Source: Lentzea flava
GTDB taxonomy: Bacteria; Actinomycetota; Actinomycetes; Mycobacteriales; Pseudonocardiaceae
Direction of reading: 5' to 3'
NCBI RefSeq assembly: GCF_014648475.1
Contig: NZ_BMRE01000028.1
Span: 44,088-108,087 of the forward strand
DNA: 64,000 bases
A program made the position numbers and the translations under genes. Under the pieces are notes generated by a model. That model searched no databases. It was not told where the DNA came from and saw nothing but the letters and a program-made list of their open reading frames with translations. Below, piece by piece: positions 43,501-51,668 of the stretch (position 1 is the stretch's first letter; every line of letters begins with the position of its first letter).

Positions 43501-43537
43501 GTTGCTAACGATATATCGGAATCTATCGCGATGCAAC
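43501..43537. promoter_or_regulatory. PadR operator candidate overlapping its promoter
   Basis: Nested dyads: GTTGC (43501-43505) with GCAAC (43533-43537), the palindrome CGATATATCG (43509-43518) and ATCGCGAT (43525-43532). The minus-strand -10 TATCGT is at 43513-43508. ATATCG-type palindromes fit PadR-family operators. Confidence 0.55.
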
Positions 43538-43577
43538 GGTCTTGTTGGTTTTGAGTTCGTGGGACACTGGATGTGCT

Positions 43578-44684
43578 ATGACCTCGCTCCCCCTTGTCTT
43601 CGACGCGCCCAAGCGCGGCCTGCCGCCGCGCCACCTCGTCGACCTGTCGCCAGCCGAACGTGCCGAAGCCGTTGCGGCCCTTGGTGAAAAGCCGTTCCGC
43701 GCCAAGCAGCTGTCGAACCACTACTTCGGCCGCCTGACCGTCGACCCGGCCGAGATGACCGACATCCCGGCCGCCTCGCGCGAGAAGCTCGTCGCCGACC
43801 TGATGCCGCCGCTTTTCACGGTCGTGCGCAAGGTCACGTGTGACGAGGGGACCACCTCGAAGACGCTGTTGCGGGCCCACGACGGCACGCTCATCGAGTC
43901 CGTGCTGATGCGCTACCCGGACCGCGCGACGCTGTGCATCTCGTCGCAGGCCGGCTGCGGCATGGCGTGCCCGTTCTGCGCGACCGGCCAGGGCGGCCTG
44001 CAGCGCAACCTGTCGACCGCGGAGATCGTGGACCAGGTGCGGCTCGGTGCGGCGGCGATGCGCGACGGCGAGCTGCCCGGCGGTCCCGGCCGGCTCTCCA
44101 ACATCGTCTTCATGGGCATGGGCGAGCCGCTCGCGAACTACAAGCGCGTGATCGAGGCCGTCCACCGCATCACCGCACCGGCGCCGGACGGCCTGGGCAT
44201 CTCGCAGCGCACGGTCACGGTGTCGACCGTCGGTCTCGTGCCGGCGATCCGGAAGCTGACCGAGGAGAAGCTGCAGGTACGGCTGGCGGTGTCACTGCAC
44301 ACGCCGGACGACGAGCTGCGCGACACGCTGGTGCCGGTCAACACGCGGTGGAAGGTCTCCGAGGTGCTGGAGGCAGCGCGCGGGTACGCGGACCAGACCG
44401 GGCGGCGGGTGTCGATCGAGTACGCGTTGATCCGTGACATCAACGACCAGCCCTGGCGTGCCGATCTGCTGGGGAAGAAGCTGCGCAAGCACCTCGGGCA
44501 GCTGGTGCACGTGAACCTGATTCCGCTGAACCCGACGCCGGGGTCGAAGTGGGATGCGTCGCCCAAGCCGGTGGAGCGGGAGTTCGTGCGGCGGGTGCGG
44601 GAGCAGGGTGTGGAGTGCACCGTGCGGGACACGCGGGGGCAGGAGATCGCGGCGGCCTGCGGTCAGCTCGCGGCTGAGGGCTGA
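43578..44684 (+). CDS. rlmN: Dual-specificity RNA methyltransferase RlmN
   Basis: 368 residues, radical SAM enzyme that methylates C2 of A2503 in 23S rRNA and A37 in some tRNAs. The iron-sulfur motif C-x3-C-x2-C is in AGCGMACPFCATGQGG. The GEPLANY (MGMGEPLANYKRV) region binds SAM, and the C-terminal GVECTVRDTRGQEIAAACGQL carries the second catalytic cysteine. The ATG at 43578 fits the family start. It overlaps the convergent small gene by 22 bases. Confidence 0.97.
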   Translation: MTSLPLVFDAPKRGLPPRHLVDLSPAERAEAVAALGEKPFRAKQLSNHYFGRLTVDPAEMTDIPAASREKLVADLMPPLFTVVRKVTCDEGTTSKTLLRAHDGTLIESVLMRYPDRATLCISSQAGCGMACPFCATGQGGLQRNLSTAEIVDQVRLGAAAMRDGELPGGPGRLSNIVFMGMGEPLANYKRVIEAVHRITAPAPDGLGISQRTVTVSTVGLVPAIRKLTEEKLQVRLAVSLHTPDDELRDTLVPVNTRWKVSEVLEAARGYADQTGRRVSIEYALIRDINDQPWRADLLGKKLRKHLGQLVHVNLIPLNPTPGSKWDASPKPVEREFVRRVREQGVECTVRDTRGQEIAAACGQLAAEG

Positions 44685-44986
44685 ACGGCGCGCCTGGCGA
44701 GCTTCCACTGCACGTAGTCGCCGAGTGCGAGGTCGGGCGATTTGCGGAACGTGCGTGGACGTAGGCCGGACAGCTTCTGTTCGACCGCGTCGGCCGTCGC
44801 CGTGTCGGTGGAAACCGTGGCGCCGAACAGGATCTGATGTGCTCGGTGTCGATTCGCGCGGTGTACCCGAGCGCGCTTGCGCGGGAGGTTCTTCCGCGAC
44901 GCTTTGTCGTTTTCGCCGTAGACGTTCCTGTGGTCCTTGGTACAGCTCAGCCGCTTCTTCTCCTGGGGCGTCTTCCTCCGGCTCAC
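44663..44986 (-). CDS. Small basic protein of unknown function
   Basis: 107 residues, very rich in Lys and Arg in the first half (SRRKTPQEKKRLSCTKDHRN, NLPRKRARVHRANRHR). It resembles small conserved basic proteins of actinobacteria that often carry K-x-L-S-C-x-KDH; a nucleic-acid-binding role is conceivable. The start is GTG 44986 without a clear ribosome site. The 3' end overlaps rlmN by 22 bases in antisense, which lowers confidence. The 110 bases between it and the next + strand gene hold no clear promoter. Confidence 0.55.
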   Translation of the reverse strand: MSRRKTPQEKKRLSCTKDHRNVYGENDKASRKNLPRKRARVHRANRHRAHQILFGATVSTDTATADAVEQKLSGLRPRTFRKSPDLALGDYVQWKLARRAVQPSAAS

Positions 44987-45096
44987 GGACCCAGCCCGGG
45001 TGCGCTGTCATCGGGATTTCCTGGTGCCGGGGGCGGCAGGCGGCACGCCGTGGTCTACTGCGACGAGCATCGGGCGTACGGGTGAGGGGGCCGCAC

Positions 45097-45519
45097 ATGG
45101 GCGTCAGGTACGACTACTTCGCGGCGCCGTCCGACGAGGCGGCGGCCAAGGTGATCAGCAGTGGGCCCGTGGGGTTCCGGACGGTGGAGACCAAGTGGCT
45201 TGATCCCGTCGTGGTGATGGGGAAGCTCGAGGAGTTGCTCACCGGACGCGCTTACGGCGACGTGGTCGGGGATCCGCGGTGTGGCAAGGACCTTGCGGTC
45301 GAGCACGGCGGGGAGCTGCTGGTGCTCACGGTCACCGACGGGCTGCGGGACGGGCTCGCCGGGGCCGACCTCGGGGACGTGGCGGTGCGCTGGGCCGGGA
45401 TCGAGGAGCTGCGCGGGTTCGAGGTCGAGGACCTGCGCGGGATCTTGGACGAACTCGCCGCGCTTGCCGCGGAGGCGGTCGAGCGCGGCGAGCGTCTCTA
45501 CTGCTGGGTGTGCGTCTAA
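45097..45519 (+). CDS. Conserved actinobacterial protein of unknown function
   Basis: 140 residues, acidic, cytoplasmic. It begins MGVRYDYFAAPSDEAAA and ends RLYCWVCV; this start and end pattern marks a family of hypothetical proteins common in streptomycetes and relatives. No catalytic motif is visible. A GAGGGGG site lies 7 bases before the ATG at 45097. The stop overlaps the convergent metallopeptidase gene by 4 bases. Confidence 0.75.
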   Translation: MGVRYDYFAAPSDEAAAKVISSGPVGFRTVETKWLDPVVVMGKLEELLTGRAYGDVVGDPRCGKDLAVEHGGELLVLTVTDGLRDGLAGADLGDVAVRWAGIEELRGFEVEDLRGILDELAALAAEAVERGERLYCWVCV

Positions 45520-46706
45520 AGCTGCCAGCTCTGGTTCGCGCCGCCCGTGCACGTCCAGATGACCAGCCTTGTGCCGTTGGCCGACGAGCCGCCGGACGCG
45601 TCGAGGCACTTGCCGGACTGAGGATTGCGCAGTGTCACCCCGACGCGCGACCACACCTGGGCGCCGGTCGAGTTGCAGGTCCACAGTTGCACGACGGTTC
45701 CGTCAGCGGTGCCGGAGCCGTTGACGTCCAGGCACTTTCCCAAGGCGCGCAACGTGTCGCCGACACGTGACCACTGCTGGGCGGCTGTCGAGTTGCAGGT
45801 CCACAGCTGGACGGCCGTTCCGTCGGCGGTGCCGGAGTTGCTGACGTCGACGCACTTGCCACCGATGCCCACGATGGCGCCGCCGGACGCCACGAGGTAC
45901 TGGCTGCGCGCGACGTTCCAGTGCGTTGCCAGGTAGGAGCCCGCGGGCGGATTCGTGTGGAAGTAGTCGTCGCCACCGCAGTCGAGCTGGTTCTCGGGGG
46001 CGCCGGGGCACACGTTCACCAGGCCGCCCGGCGGTGAGGGGATGCCGCCGTCGTCGTAACACATGATGTCCTGGTCGTCCCAGCAGTGACCGTGGAGAGT
46101 CGAGTGCGGGGCCGAGCGTTGCACGGCGCCGAGGGTGTGCAGGAGTTCGTGGGCGCTGGCCTGCCACGTCCAGCAGCCCGTGCCGACGGCGGCGTAGGAG
46201 GGGCCGGAGTTGTAGCCGTTGTCGGCGCCGGGGCGGTCGTCGCCCGGTGCGCCCCACGCCACGCCGCAGCCGCCCGAGTCGTGCCAGAAGAGGTACTTGC
46301 GGTCGGTGCGGTTGTAGCCCCGTGCGGCGAGCTGGTCGGCGATGGCCGAGGGGGAGGACATGACGGATTGCGGGACGACAACGTTGTCGACGGTCGCGCG
46401 GCACGCCGAGTTGGTCACGAAGCGGACGTGCCGGACGCCGCCGCCCAGGCGTGCGGCGGCCTCCACGAACGCGTTGTCGATCTGGTCGGCGAAGGTCTGG
46501 AACTGGCCGACGAGCTGGGGGTAGCGGTCCGCGGACTGGTCGCCGCGCACGTAGACCGCCTGGACGCGCTTGCCGCTCACGCCGTCGCCGTCGCACACGA
46601 CGGACTGGATCGACATGGCGGGAGAAGGTTGCCGGAACTCGTCCGGCAGGTCGTCCACTACAGGGCTGAGCAGGGACAACGCCACTAGCAGGACACCGAG
46701 AGGCAT
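45516..46706 (-). CDS. Secreted zinc metallopeptidase with C-terminal ricin-type lectin domain
   Basis: 396 residues. Signal peptide at the start (MPLGVLLVALSLLSPVV). The peptidase domain contains SAHELLHTLGAVQ: His186, Glu187 and His190 form HExxH, but the metzincin third ligand (HExxHxxGxxH) is Gln196, so another residue must bind zinc; a His follows at SAPHS. Conserved cysteines suggest disulphides (HCWDDQDIMCYDDG). The last ~125 residues are a ricin B-type trefoil with three Q-x-W motifs (AQQWSRVG, AQVWSRVG, NQSWQL). ATG 46706 is chosen for the signal peptide and an AAGGCGG site. Probably a secreted protease targeted to glycans. Confidence 0.87.
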   Translation of the reverse strand: MPLGVLLVALSLLSPVVDDLPDEFRQPSPAMSIQSVVCDGDGVSGKRVQAVYVRGDQSADRYPQLVGQFQTFADQIDNAFVEAAARLGGGVRHVRFVTNSACRATVDNVVVPQSVMSSPSAIADQLAARGYNRTDRKYLFWHDSGGCGVAWGAPGDDRPGADNGYNSGPSYAAVGTGCWTWQASAHELLHTLGAVQRSAPHSTLHGHCWDDQDIMCYDDGGIPSPPGGLVNVCPGAPENQLDCGGDDYFHTNPPAGSYLATHWNVARSQYLVASGGAIVGIGGKCVDVSNSGTADGTAVQLWTCNSTAAQQWSRVGDTLRALGKCLDVNGSGTADGTVVQLWTCNSTGAQVWSRVGVTLRNPQSGKCLDASGGSSANGTRLVIWTCTGGANQSWQL

Positions 46707-46829
46707 GACTGACCGCCTTCGTGACGAAGTGCAGGGAAGCGGTCTAGACCAATAGCAACGGTAGCGAAGGCGGCACACACTGTCAGCGGACAGAACCGGA
46801 CAGAAAACCGGGCGGTCCGACCGGGCGGC

Positions 46830-46835
46830 TACCAT
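46830..46835 (+). promoter_or_regulatory. -10 box TACCAT, leaderless-type, for the first kinase gene
   Basis: TACCAT ends 8 bases before the GTG at 46844; no ribosome site. Confidence 0.4.
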
Positions 46836-46843
46836 GCCGCGAC

Positions 46844-48430
46844 GTGGGGGAACCGACGAGGCTGGTCGCGGGCAGATACGCGACGATCAGGGAGCTCGGC
46901 CGGGGCGGCATGGGGGTCGTCTGGCTGGCCGAGGACCGGGTCATCGGACGCCGGGTCGCGCTCAAGGAGCTGCGCACCACCGAGACCGAGCGCGTGCTGC
47001 GCGAAGCACGCACGGCCGGGCGCCTGAACAGCCCGAACGTCGTCGGTCTCTACGACGTCATCGTCGAGCACGGCGTCACGTACCTGGTCATGGAGCTCGT
47101 CGAGGCGCCCACGCTGTCCGAGGTCATGACCCGCAGGTCCCTCACCGAGGACGAGGTCGCGGACATCGGCCTGCAGACGCTCAGCGCTCTGGAGGCGGCC
47201 CACGCTGCGGGCATCGTGCATCGGGACGTCAAGCCCAGCAACATCATGGTGCTGCCCGACGGACGCGTGAAGCTCGCCGACTTCGGCATCGCCCGTGCGA
47301 TGGACGACCCCGGCCTCACCGCGACCGGCGGCATCATGGGCTCGCCCGGCTACATGGCGCCGGAACTGTTCTCCGGCAAGCCTCCCTCGCCCGCGAGCGA
47401 CCTGTGGGCGTTGGGCGCCACCATGTTCCACGCCGTCGAGGGCCGCGCACCGTTCCAGCGCGACACGACCGCGGCCACGATGCACGCGATCATGTACGAG
47501 GAGCCGGTGCTGCAGCGCACCACCGGACCGCTCGCCGCCACGATCATGGGGCTGCTCACCCACGACGACACGAAGCGACTCACCGGTCCCCAGCTGCGGG
47601 AACGGCTCGCTGATCGCACCAGGGTGGTCACACCGCAGTCCGAGCAGACCGTCGTCATCGAGCCCGTCACGACGTACGTCGCGCCGCAGGCCGTCACGCG
47701 TGAGGAGTGGGACGACGAGAAGCCCAAGTCCCGCAAGAAGATCGGTGTCTTCGCCGGTGCCGCGGCCGCGGTCGTCGTGATCGCGCTGGCCGCCGTCTTC
47801 CTGATCAAGCCGGAGACGCCGGGCACGGCGTCGGCGCAGCAGAGGCTGGGCTCCAGCGAGTCACCGACGTCGCAGACCAGCAGCACGGCCTCCAGCGCTC
47901 CGTCCAGCAGCAGCGCCGCGCCGAGCAGCAGCAGTGCCGCGCCGAGCAGCAGCCAGGCCAACGGCCAGAAGCCCACCCAGGGGCAGCCCACACAGCCCGG
48001 CCAGCCGCAGCCGACCACCACGCAGCCGAAGCCGTCGCGCGAGACGCTCCCGTTTTCCCGCTACCGCAACGGTGGCGGCTGGCACTACAGCGGCACTTCG
48101 CGCGTGCCGGTTCCCTCGGGCTTCACCGTGGAGAACACCGGCGGCCTCGGCAAGCTGCTCGCGAACCCCGAGCCGAACACGAAGCCGCTGTACAGCTGCA
48201 AGATCAACAACTCCGAGGACCGGATGACCTCGTCGTCGTCCAACTGCGAAGGCCAGATCGTCTACGACGCCAACCCGCTCGGCTACGTCTTCACCGCGAA
48301 GCCCGCGGGCGTGAACGTGCTGCCGCTGTACCGCTGCAACGCGGGCGGCCACCACTTCGACTCGGTGGTCGAGAACTGCGAGGGCTCCCAGTACACCAGG
48401 GAGTTCCTGCACGGGTGGGTCGTCGCGTGA
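46844..48430 (+). CDS. Receptor Ser/Thr protein kinase (PASTA-less), first of tandem pair
   Basis: 528 residues. Kinase domain 12-270: glycine loop GRGGMGVVW, Lys41 in VALKEL, HRDVKPSNIM (126-134), DFG at 146-148, and APE in GYMAPELF. A membrane segment lies near 302-322, followed by a Ser/Pro/Gln-rich linker and an extracytoplasmic domain with paired cysteines (PLYSCKIN, SSNCEGQ, PLYRCNAGGHHFDS, ENCEGSQ) that resembles the DUF5648 lectin-like repeat. The sensed signal is unknown. Its stop overlaps a second, closely related kinase gene (GTGA). Confidence 0.93.
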   Translation: MGEPTRLVAGRYATIRELGRGGMGVVWLAEDRVIGRRVALKELRTTETERVLREARTAGRLNSPNVVGLYDVIVEHGVTYLVMELVEAPTLSEVMTRRSLTEDEVADIGLQTLSALEAAHAAGIVHRDVKPSNIMVLPDGRVKLADFGIARAMDDPGLTATGGIMGSPGYMAPELFSGKPPSPASDLWALGATMFHAVEGRAPFQRDTTAATMHAIMYEEPVLQRTTGPLAATIMGLLTHDDTKRLTGPQLRERLADRTRVVTPQSEQTVVIEPVTTYVAPQAVTREEWDDEKPKSRKKIGVFAGAAAAVVVIALAAVFLIKPETPGTASAQQRLGSSESPTSQTSSTASSAPSSSSAAPSSSSAAPSSSQANGQKPTQGQPTQPGQPQPTTTQPKPSRETLPFSRYRNGGGWHYSGTSRVPVPSGFTVENTGGLGKLLANPEPNTKPLYSCKINNSEDRMTSSSSNCEGQIVYDANPLGYVFTAKPAGVNVLPLYRCNAGGHHFDSVVENCEGSQYTREFLHGWVVA

Positions 48431-49899
48431 TCGCCGGCCGGTACCGCACCGTCCGCGAGCTCGGCCGCGGTGGCATGGGTGTGGTCTGGCTCGCCGAGGA
48501 CCAGGTCATCGGACGCAGGGTGGCGCTGAAGGAGCTGCGGACGACCGAGGCCGAGCGCGTGCTCAGCGAGGCCCGCACCGCCGGTCGGCTGAACAGCCCG
48601 AACGTCGTCGCGATCCACGACGTGATCACCGACAACGGCGTCACGTACATCGTGATGGAGCTGGTCGAGGCGCCGACGCTGACCGACCTCATGGCGCGCA
48701 GGACGTTCACCGAGGACGAGGTCGCGAGCATCGGTCTGCAGACGCTCAACGCGCTCGAAGCGGCTCATGCGGCGGGCATCGTGCACCGGGACGTCAAGCC
48801 CAGCAACATCATGGTCGCGGCGGACGGCACGGTGAAGCTCACCGACTTCGGCATCGCCCGCGCGATGGACGATCCCGGTCTCACGGCCACCGGCGGCATC
48901 ATGGGCTCGCCCGGCTACATGGCTCCGGAACTGTTCGCGGGGCAGCCGCCGTCACCCGCGAGCGACCTGTGGGCGTTGGGCGCCACCCTGTTCCACGCGA
49001 TCGAGGGCCACTCGCCGTTCCAGCGCGAGACGACCGCCGCGACGATGCACGCGATCATGTACGAGGAGCCGGTGATCAGGCGGGCGCGAGGTCCGCTCGC
49101 GAACGTGATCACGGGACTGCTGCACCAGAACCCGGCCCAGCGCCTCACCGCCGCCCAGGTGCGCGCGCAGCTCGGTTCGCCCTCCGAGCGCACCGTCGTC
49201 ATCGATCCCGTCACGACCCTCGTCACGCGGGACGTGCCCAAGCGCAGGACCGGCCTCATCGCAGGCGCCGCCGTGGCAGCCGTCGCGGTGATCGCGCTCG
49301 TCGCGTTCCTGGTGGTGCGACCGGACGACCAGCCCGTGACCCCTGCCGCTCAGCAGAGCACGGCCACGGTCACGACCACGGCAACGCCGTCCAGCCAGGT
49401 CACGACCAGCTCGGCGCCTGCGTCGTCCAGCACTTCCAGCACGGCTCCGCCGAGCCAGACCAGCACGTCGAAGACCGCCCCACCGCAAGCACAGCAGCCG
49501 AAGCCCAAGCGCAAGACGCTGGAGCTGGCCAGGTGGAACGACGGCAAGTGGTACTTCACGACCTCTCCGAACGTGACCCGCCCGCCCCAGTTCACCTCGC
49601 TGGACGGCCCGGCGGGCTGGATCGCGGCGGAGCCGGAGGACGGCACCCGGCCGCTCTTCGCGTGCCAGAACGGCAACGGCTCCGGTGACTACTTCACCTC
49701 GACCGACCCCGCCTGCGAGGGCAATCCGCGGCACGGCACGCTCGGGCACATCTTCACGAGGAAGCCGGCGCAGGGTGAGGTCATCCCGCTCTACCGGTGC
49801 GCACGCGACCAGATGGGCCGGCACTTCGACGCGCTCGACGCGGCCTGCGAGAACGAGGTGCGCGAGTTCCAGCTCGGCTGGGTCCTCACCGGGCCGTAG
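48427..49899 (+). CDS. Receptor Ser/Thr protein kinase, second of tandem pair
   Basis: 490 residues with the same layout as its neighbour: kinase (GRGGMGVVW, VALKELRTTEAER, HRDVKPSNIM, DFGIARAMDD, GYMAPELF), one membrane segment (LIAGAAVAAVAVIALVAFLVV), Thr/Ser/Pro linker and an extracytoplasmic domain with PLFACQNG, DPACEG, PLYRCARDQMGRHFDA and AACENE. The kinase halves are nearly identical to the first gene, while linkers and outer domains have diverged, so a duplication was followed by change in the sensor. GTG 48427 lies in the previous stop. The end overlaps the HxlR gene by 14 bases. Confidence 0.93.
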   Translation: MIAGRYRTVRELGRGGMGVVWLAEDQVIGRRVALKELRTTEAERVLSEARTAGRLNSPNVVAIHDVITDNGVTYIVMELVEAPTLTDLMARRTFTEDEVASIGLQTLNALEAAHAAGIVHRDVKPSNIMVAADGTVKLTDFGIARAMDDPGLTATGGIMGSPGYMAPELFAGQPPSPASDLWALGATLFHAIEGHSPFQRETTAATMHAIMYEEPVIRRARGPLANVITGLLHQNPAQRLTAAQVRAQLGSPSERTVVIDPVTTLVTRDVPKRRTGLIAGAAVAAVAVIALVAFLVVRPDDQPVTPAAQQSTATVTTTATPSSQVTTSSAPASSSTSSTAPPSQTSTSKTAPPQAQQPKPKRKTLELARWNDGKWYFTTSPNVTRPPQFTSLDGPAGWIAAEPEDGTRPLFACQNGNGSGDYFTSTDPACEGNPRHGTLGHIFTRKPAQGEVIPLYRCARDQMGRHFDALDAACENEVREFQLGWVLTGP

Positions 49900-50272
49900 C
49901 GGGCTCCAGTCCCAGCGGCTCGGCGTTGTCGAACGTCTCCCGCGCCTCGGCGACCGACTCGTAGTTCTGCTGCGCCCACGACCGCAGCGCGGCCAGGGGC
50001 TCGGTGACGCTCCGGCCGAGCTCCGTCAGCTCGTACTCGACACGCAACGGCACCGAGGGGTAGACCGTGCGCGTCACGAGCCCGTCGCGCTCCAACGTGC
50101 GCAACGTCTGGGTGAGCATCTTCTGGCTGATGCCCTCCAACCGGCGCTTCAGCTCGCCGAACCGCTTCGGCCCCTCTTCCAGCGCACCGATCGCCAGCGC
50201 CGTCCACTTCGACGCGACCATGTCCAGCAGGTCGCGGCACGGGCACATCTTCCGGTAAACGTCCCTGATCAC
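49886..50272 (-). CDS. HxlR-family transcriptional regulator
   Basis: 128 residues. Typical HxlR start with a cysteine pair (KMCPCRDLLDMVASKWTALAI), then the winged helix (RFGELKRRLEGISQKMLTQTLRTLERDGLV in parts). Such regulators often sense thiol-reactive compounds or quinones through the N-terminal cysteine. The GTG at 50272 is the track-independent best start; ATG at KMCPC is an alternative. It is divergent from an NADP-dependent oxidoreductase across a region of CTAGT repeats, so it probably controls that gene. Confidence 0.9.
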   Translation of the reverse strand: MIRDVYRKMCPCRDLLDMVASKWTALAIGALEEGPKRFGELKRRLEGISQKMLTQTLRTLERDGLVTRTVYPSVPLRVEYELTELGRSVTEPLAALRSWAQQNYESVAEARETFDNAEPLGLEPATAR

Positions 50273-50310
50273 ACCTAGTTTCTATCAGGTACCTAGTGCA
50301 CAAACTAGTG
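50273..50310. promoter_or_regulatory. Repeated CTAGT half-sites between hxlR and the oxidoreductase gene
   Basis: CTAGT at 50275, 50293 and 50305, two of them as ACCTAGT exactly 18 bases apart and two as CTAGTG 12 bases apart, plus the GGTACC palindrome. This is a plausible HxlR binding region. Confidence 0.45.
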
Positions 50311-50351
50311 CCTAATTGCCACCAGGGACCAGCTCTCCCAGGATGGTGCGC

Positions 50352-51257
50352 ATGCGAGCGATCACCCAGAACGAGTTCGGCGGCCAGGAAGTCCTCACCC
50401 TCACCGACGTGCCCAAGCCCACCCCGTTGCCGACGGAGGTGCTGGTCAGGGTGCACGCGGCGGGCGTCAATCCGGTCGACTGGAAGACCCGCGCCGGCGC
50501 GGGCATGGCCGGTCTGCAGACCTTCCCGCTCGTCCTCGGCTGGGACGTCTCCGGTGTCGTCGAGGAGGTGGGCTTCGGTGTGACGACGCTCAAGCCCGGC
50601 GACGAGGTCTACGGCATGCCGCGCTTCCCGCACGCCGCGAGCGCCTACGCCGAGTACGTCACGGCACCGTCCCGCCACTTCGCGAGGAAGCCGAAGGGCC
50701 TCAGCCACGTCGAGGCGGCCGCTCTGCCGCTGGCCGGGCTCACCGCGTGGCAGATCCTGAAGGACACGGCCGACGTCCAGCCGGGGCAGAAGGTGCTGAT
50801 CACGGCCGCGGCGGGTGGTGTCGGCCACCTCGCGGTGCAGATCGCCAAGGCCCTCGGTGCGCACGTGATCGGCACCGCGCGTGAGCCCAAGCACGCGTTC
50901 CTGAAGGACCTCGGCGCCGACGAGGTGATCGACTACACGAAGGGCGGCTACGAGGGCGACGACGTCCACGTGCTCGTCGACCTGGTCGGTGGCGCGTCAC
51001 CGGCGTCACTGCGCACCGGTGGCCTGTTCGTCGGCGTGCCGTCCGGAGTGGACAGCGCGATCCGCGACGACATCAGGACCAGCCCGATCCTGGTCGAGCC
51101 CGACCGCGCGGGACTGGAGGCGATCACCGCGCTGGTCGAGTCCGGCGACCTGCGGGTCCACGTCGACGCGACGTTCCAGCTGGAAGACGCCGGAAAAGCA
51201 CATGCCCTGGGCGAGACGGGCCGCACCCAGGGCAAGATCGTGCTCGAAACGCTCTAG
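50352..51257 (+). CDS. NADP-dependent zinc-free alcohol dehydrogenase/quinone oxidoreductase
   Basis: 301 residues of the medium-chain dehydrogenase superfamily. GroES-like N-terminal part (VRVHAAGVNPVDWKTRAG) and Rossmann fold with the nucleotide motif ITAAAGGVGHLAVQIAKALGA. Zinc-binding cysteines are absent, as in the quinone oxidoreductases. ATG 50352 has AGGATGG at a good distance; ATG 50343 would add three residues. It is paired with the HxlR regulator and likely detoxifies quinones or enones. Confidence 0.9.
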   Translation: MRAITQNEFGGQEVLTLTDVPKPTPLPTEVLVRVHAAGVNPVDWKTRAGAGMAGLQTFPLVLGWDVSGVVEEVGFGVTTLKPGDEVYGMPRFPHAASAYAEYVTAPSRHFARKPKGLSHVEAAALPLAGLTAWQILKDTADVQPGQKVLITAAAGGVGHLAVQIAKALGAHVIGTAREPKHAFLKDLGADEVIDYTKGGYEGDDVHVLVDLVGGASPASLRTGGLFVGVPSGVDSAIRDDIRTSPILVEPDRAGLEAITALVESGDLRVHVDATFQLEDAGKAHALGETGRTQGKIVLETL

Positions 51258-51511
51258 CGGCGCCAGGACGTCTTGCGACGGGCGGCGTCCCACACCAGCA
51301 GCGCGATGATCACCACACCGGTGGCGACGAGGTAGATGTTCTCCGTGTTGCCGTGGTGGTTGCCGATCAGCATGAGGAACACGAAGATCGCGGACAGCCA
51401 GCCGGCGATGCGGGTGCCCTTGGGCAGCGTGCCGTGCCAGCCCCACTCGTGCGACGGCTCCTCGTGAGGGTCGACGGCAGGACGCTTGTCCAGTTCCGAG
51501 GACGAAGCCAC
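51254..51511 (-). CDS. DUF2631-domain membrane protein
   Basis: 85 residues. The polar N-terminus with DPHEEPSHEWGWHGT is the family mark; two membrane helices follow (GWLSAIFVFLMLIGNHHG and NIYLVATGVVIIALLVW). It ends in a basic tail. The family is found near dxr-rseP in actinobacteria. GTG 51511 is preferred since GGAGGAAACC lies directly before it; GTG 51523 is also in frame. Function unknown. Confidence 0.88.
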   Translation of the reverse strand: MASSSELDKRPAVDPHEEPSHEWGWHGTLPKGTRIAGWLSAIFVFLMLIGNHHGNTENIYLVATGVVIIALLVWDAARRKTSWRR

Positions 51512-51668
51512 GGTTTCCTCCACTGCTCATCCGGATTACGAGGTCATCGTCGCACATGTGAGTGAGCACGGATGTGTGAGGTCGCGCGCGCACGACTTAC
51601 CGGCGAGGTCGTGCGGCGTCTAGGCTCAGCGCGGCCACACTCATCCGATCTTTCGAAGGCGCCTCGAC

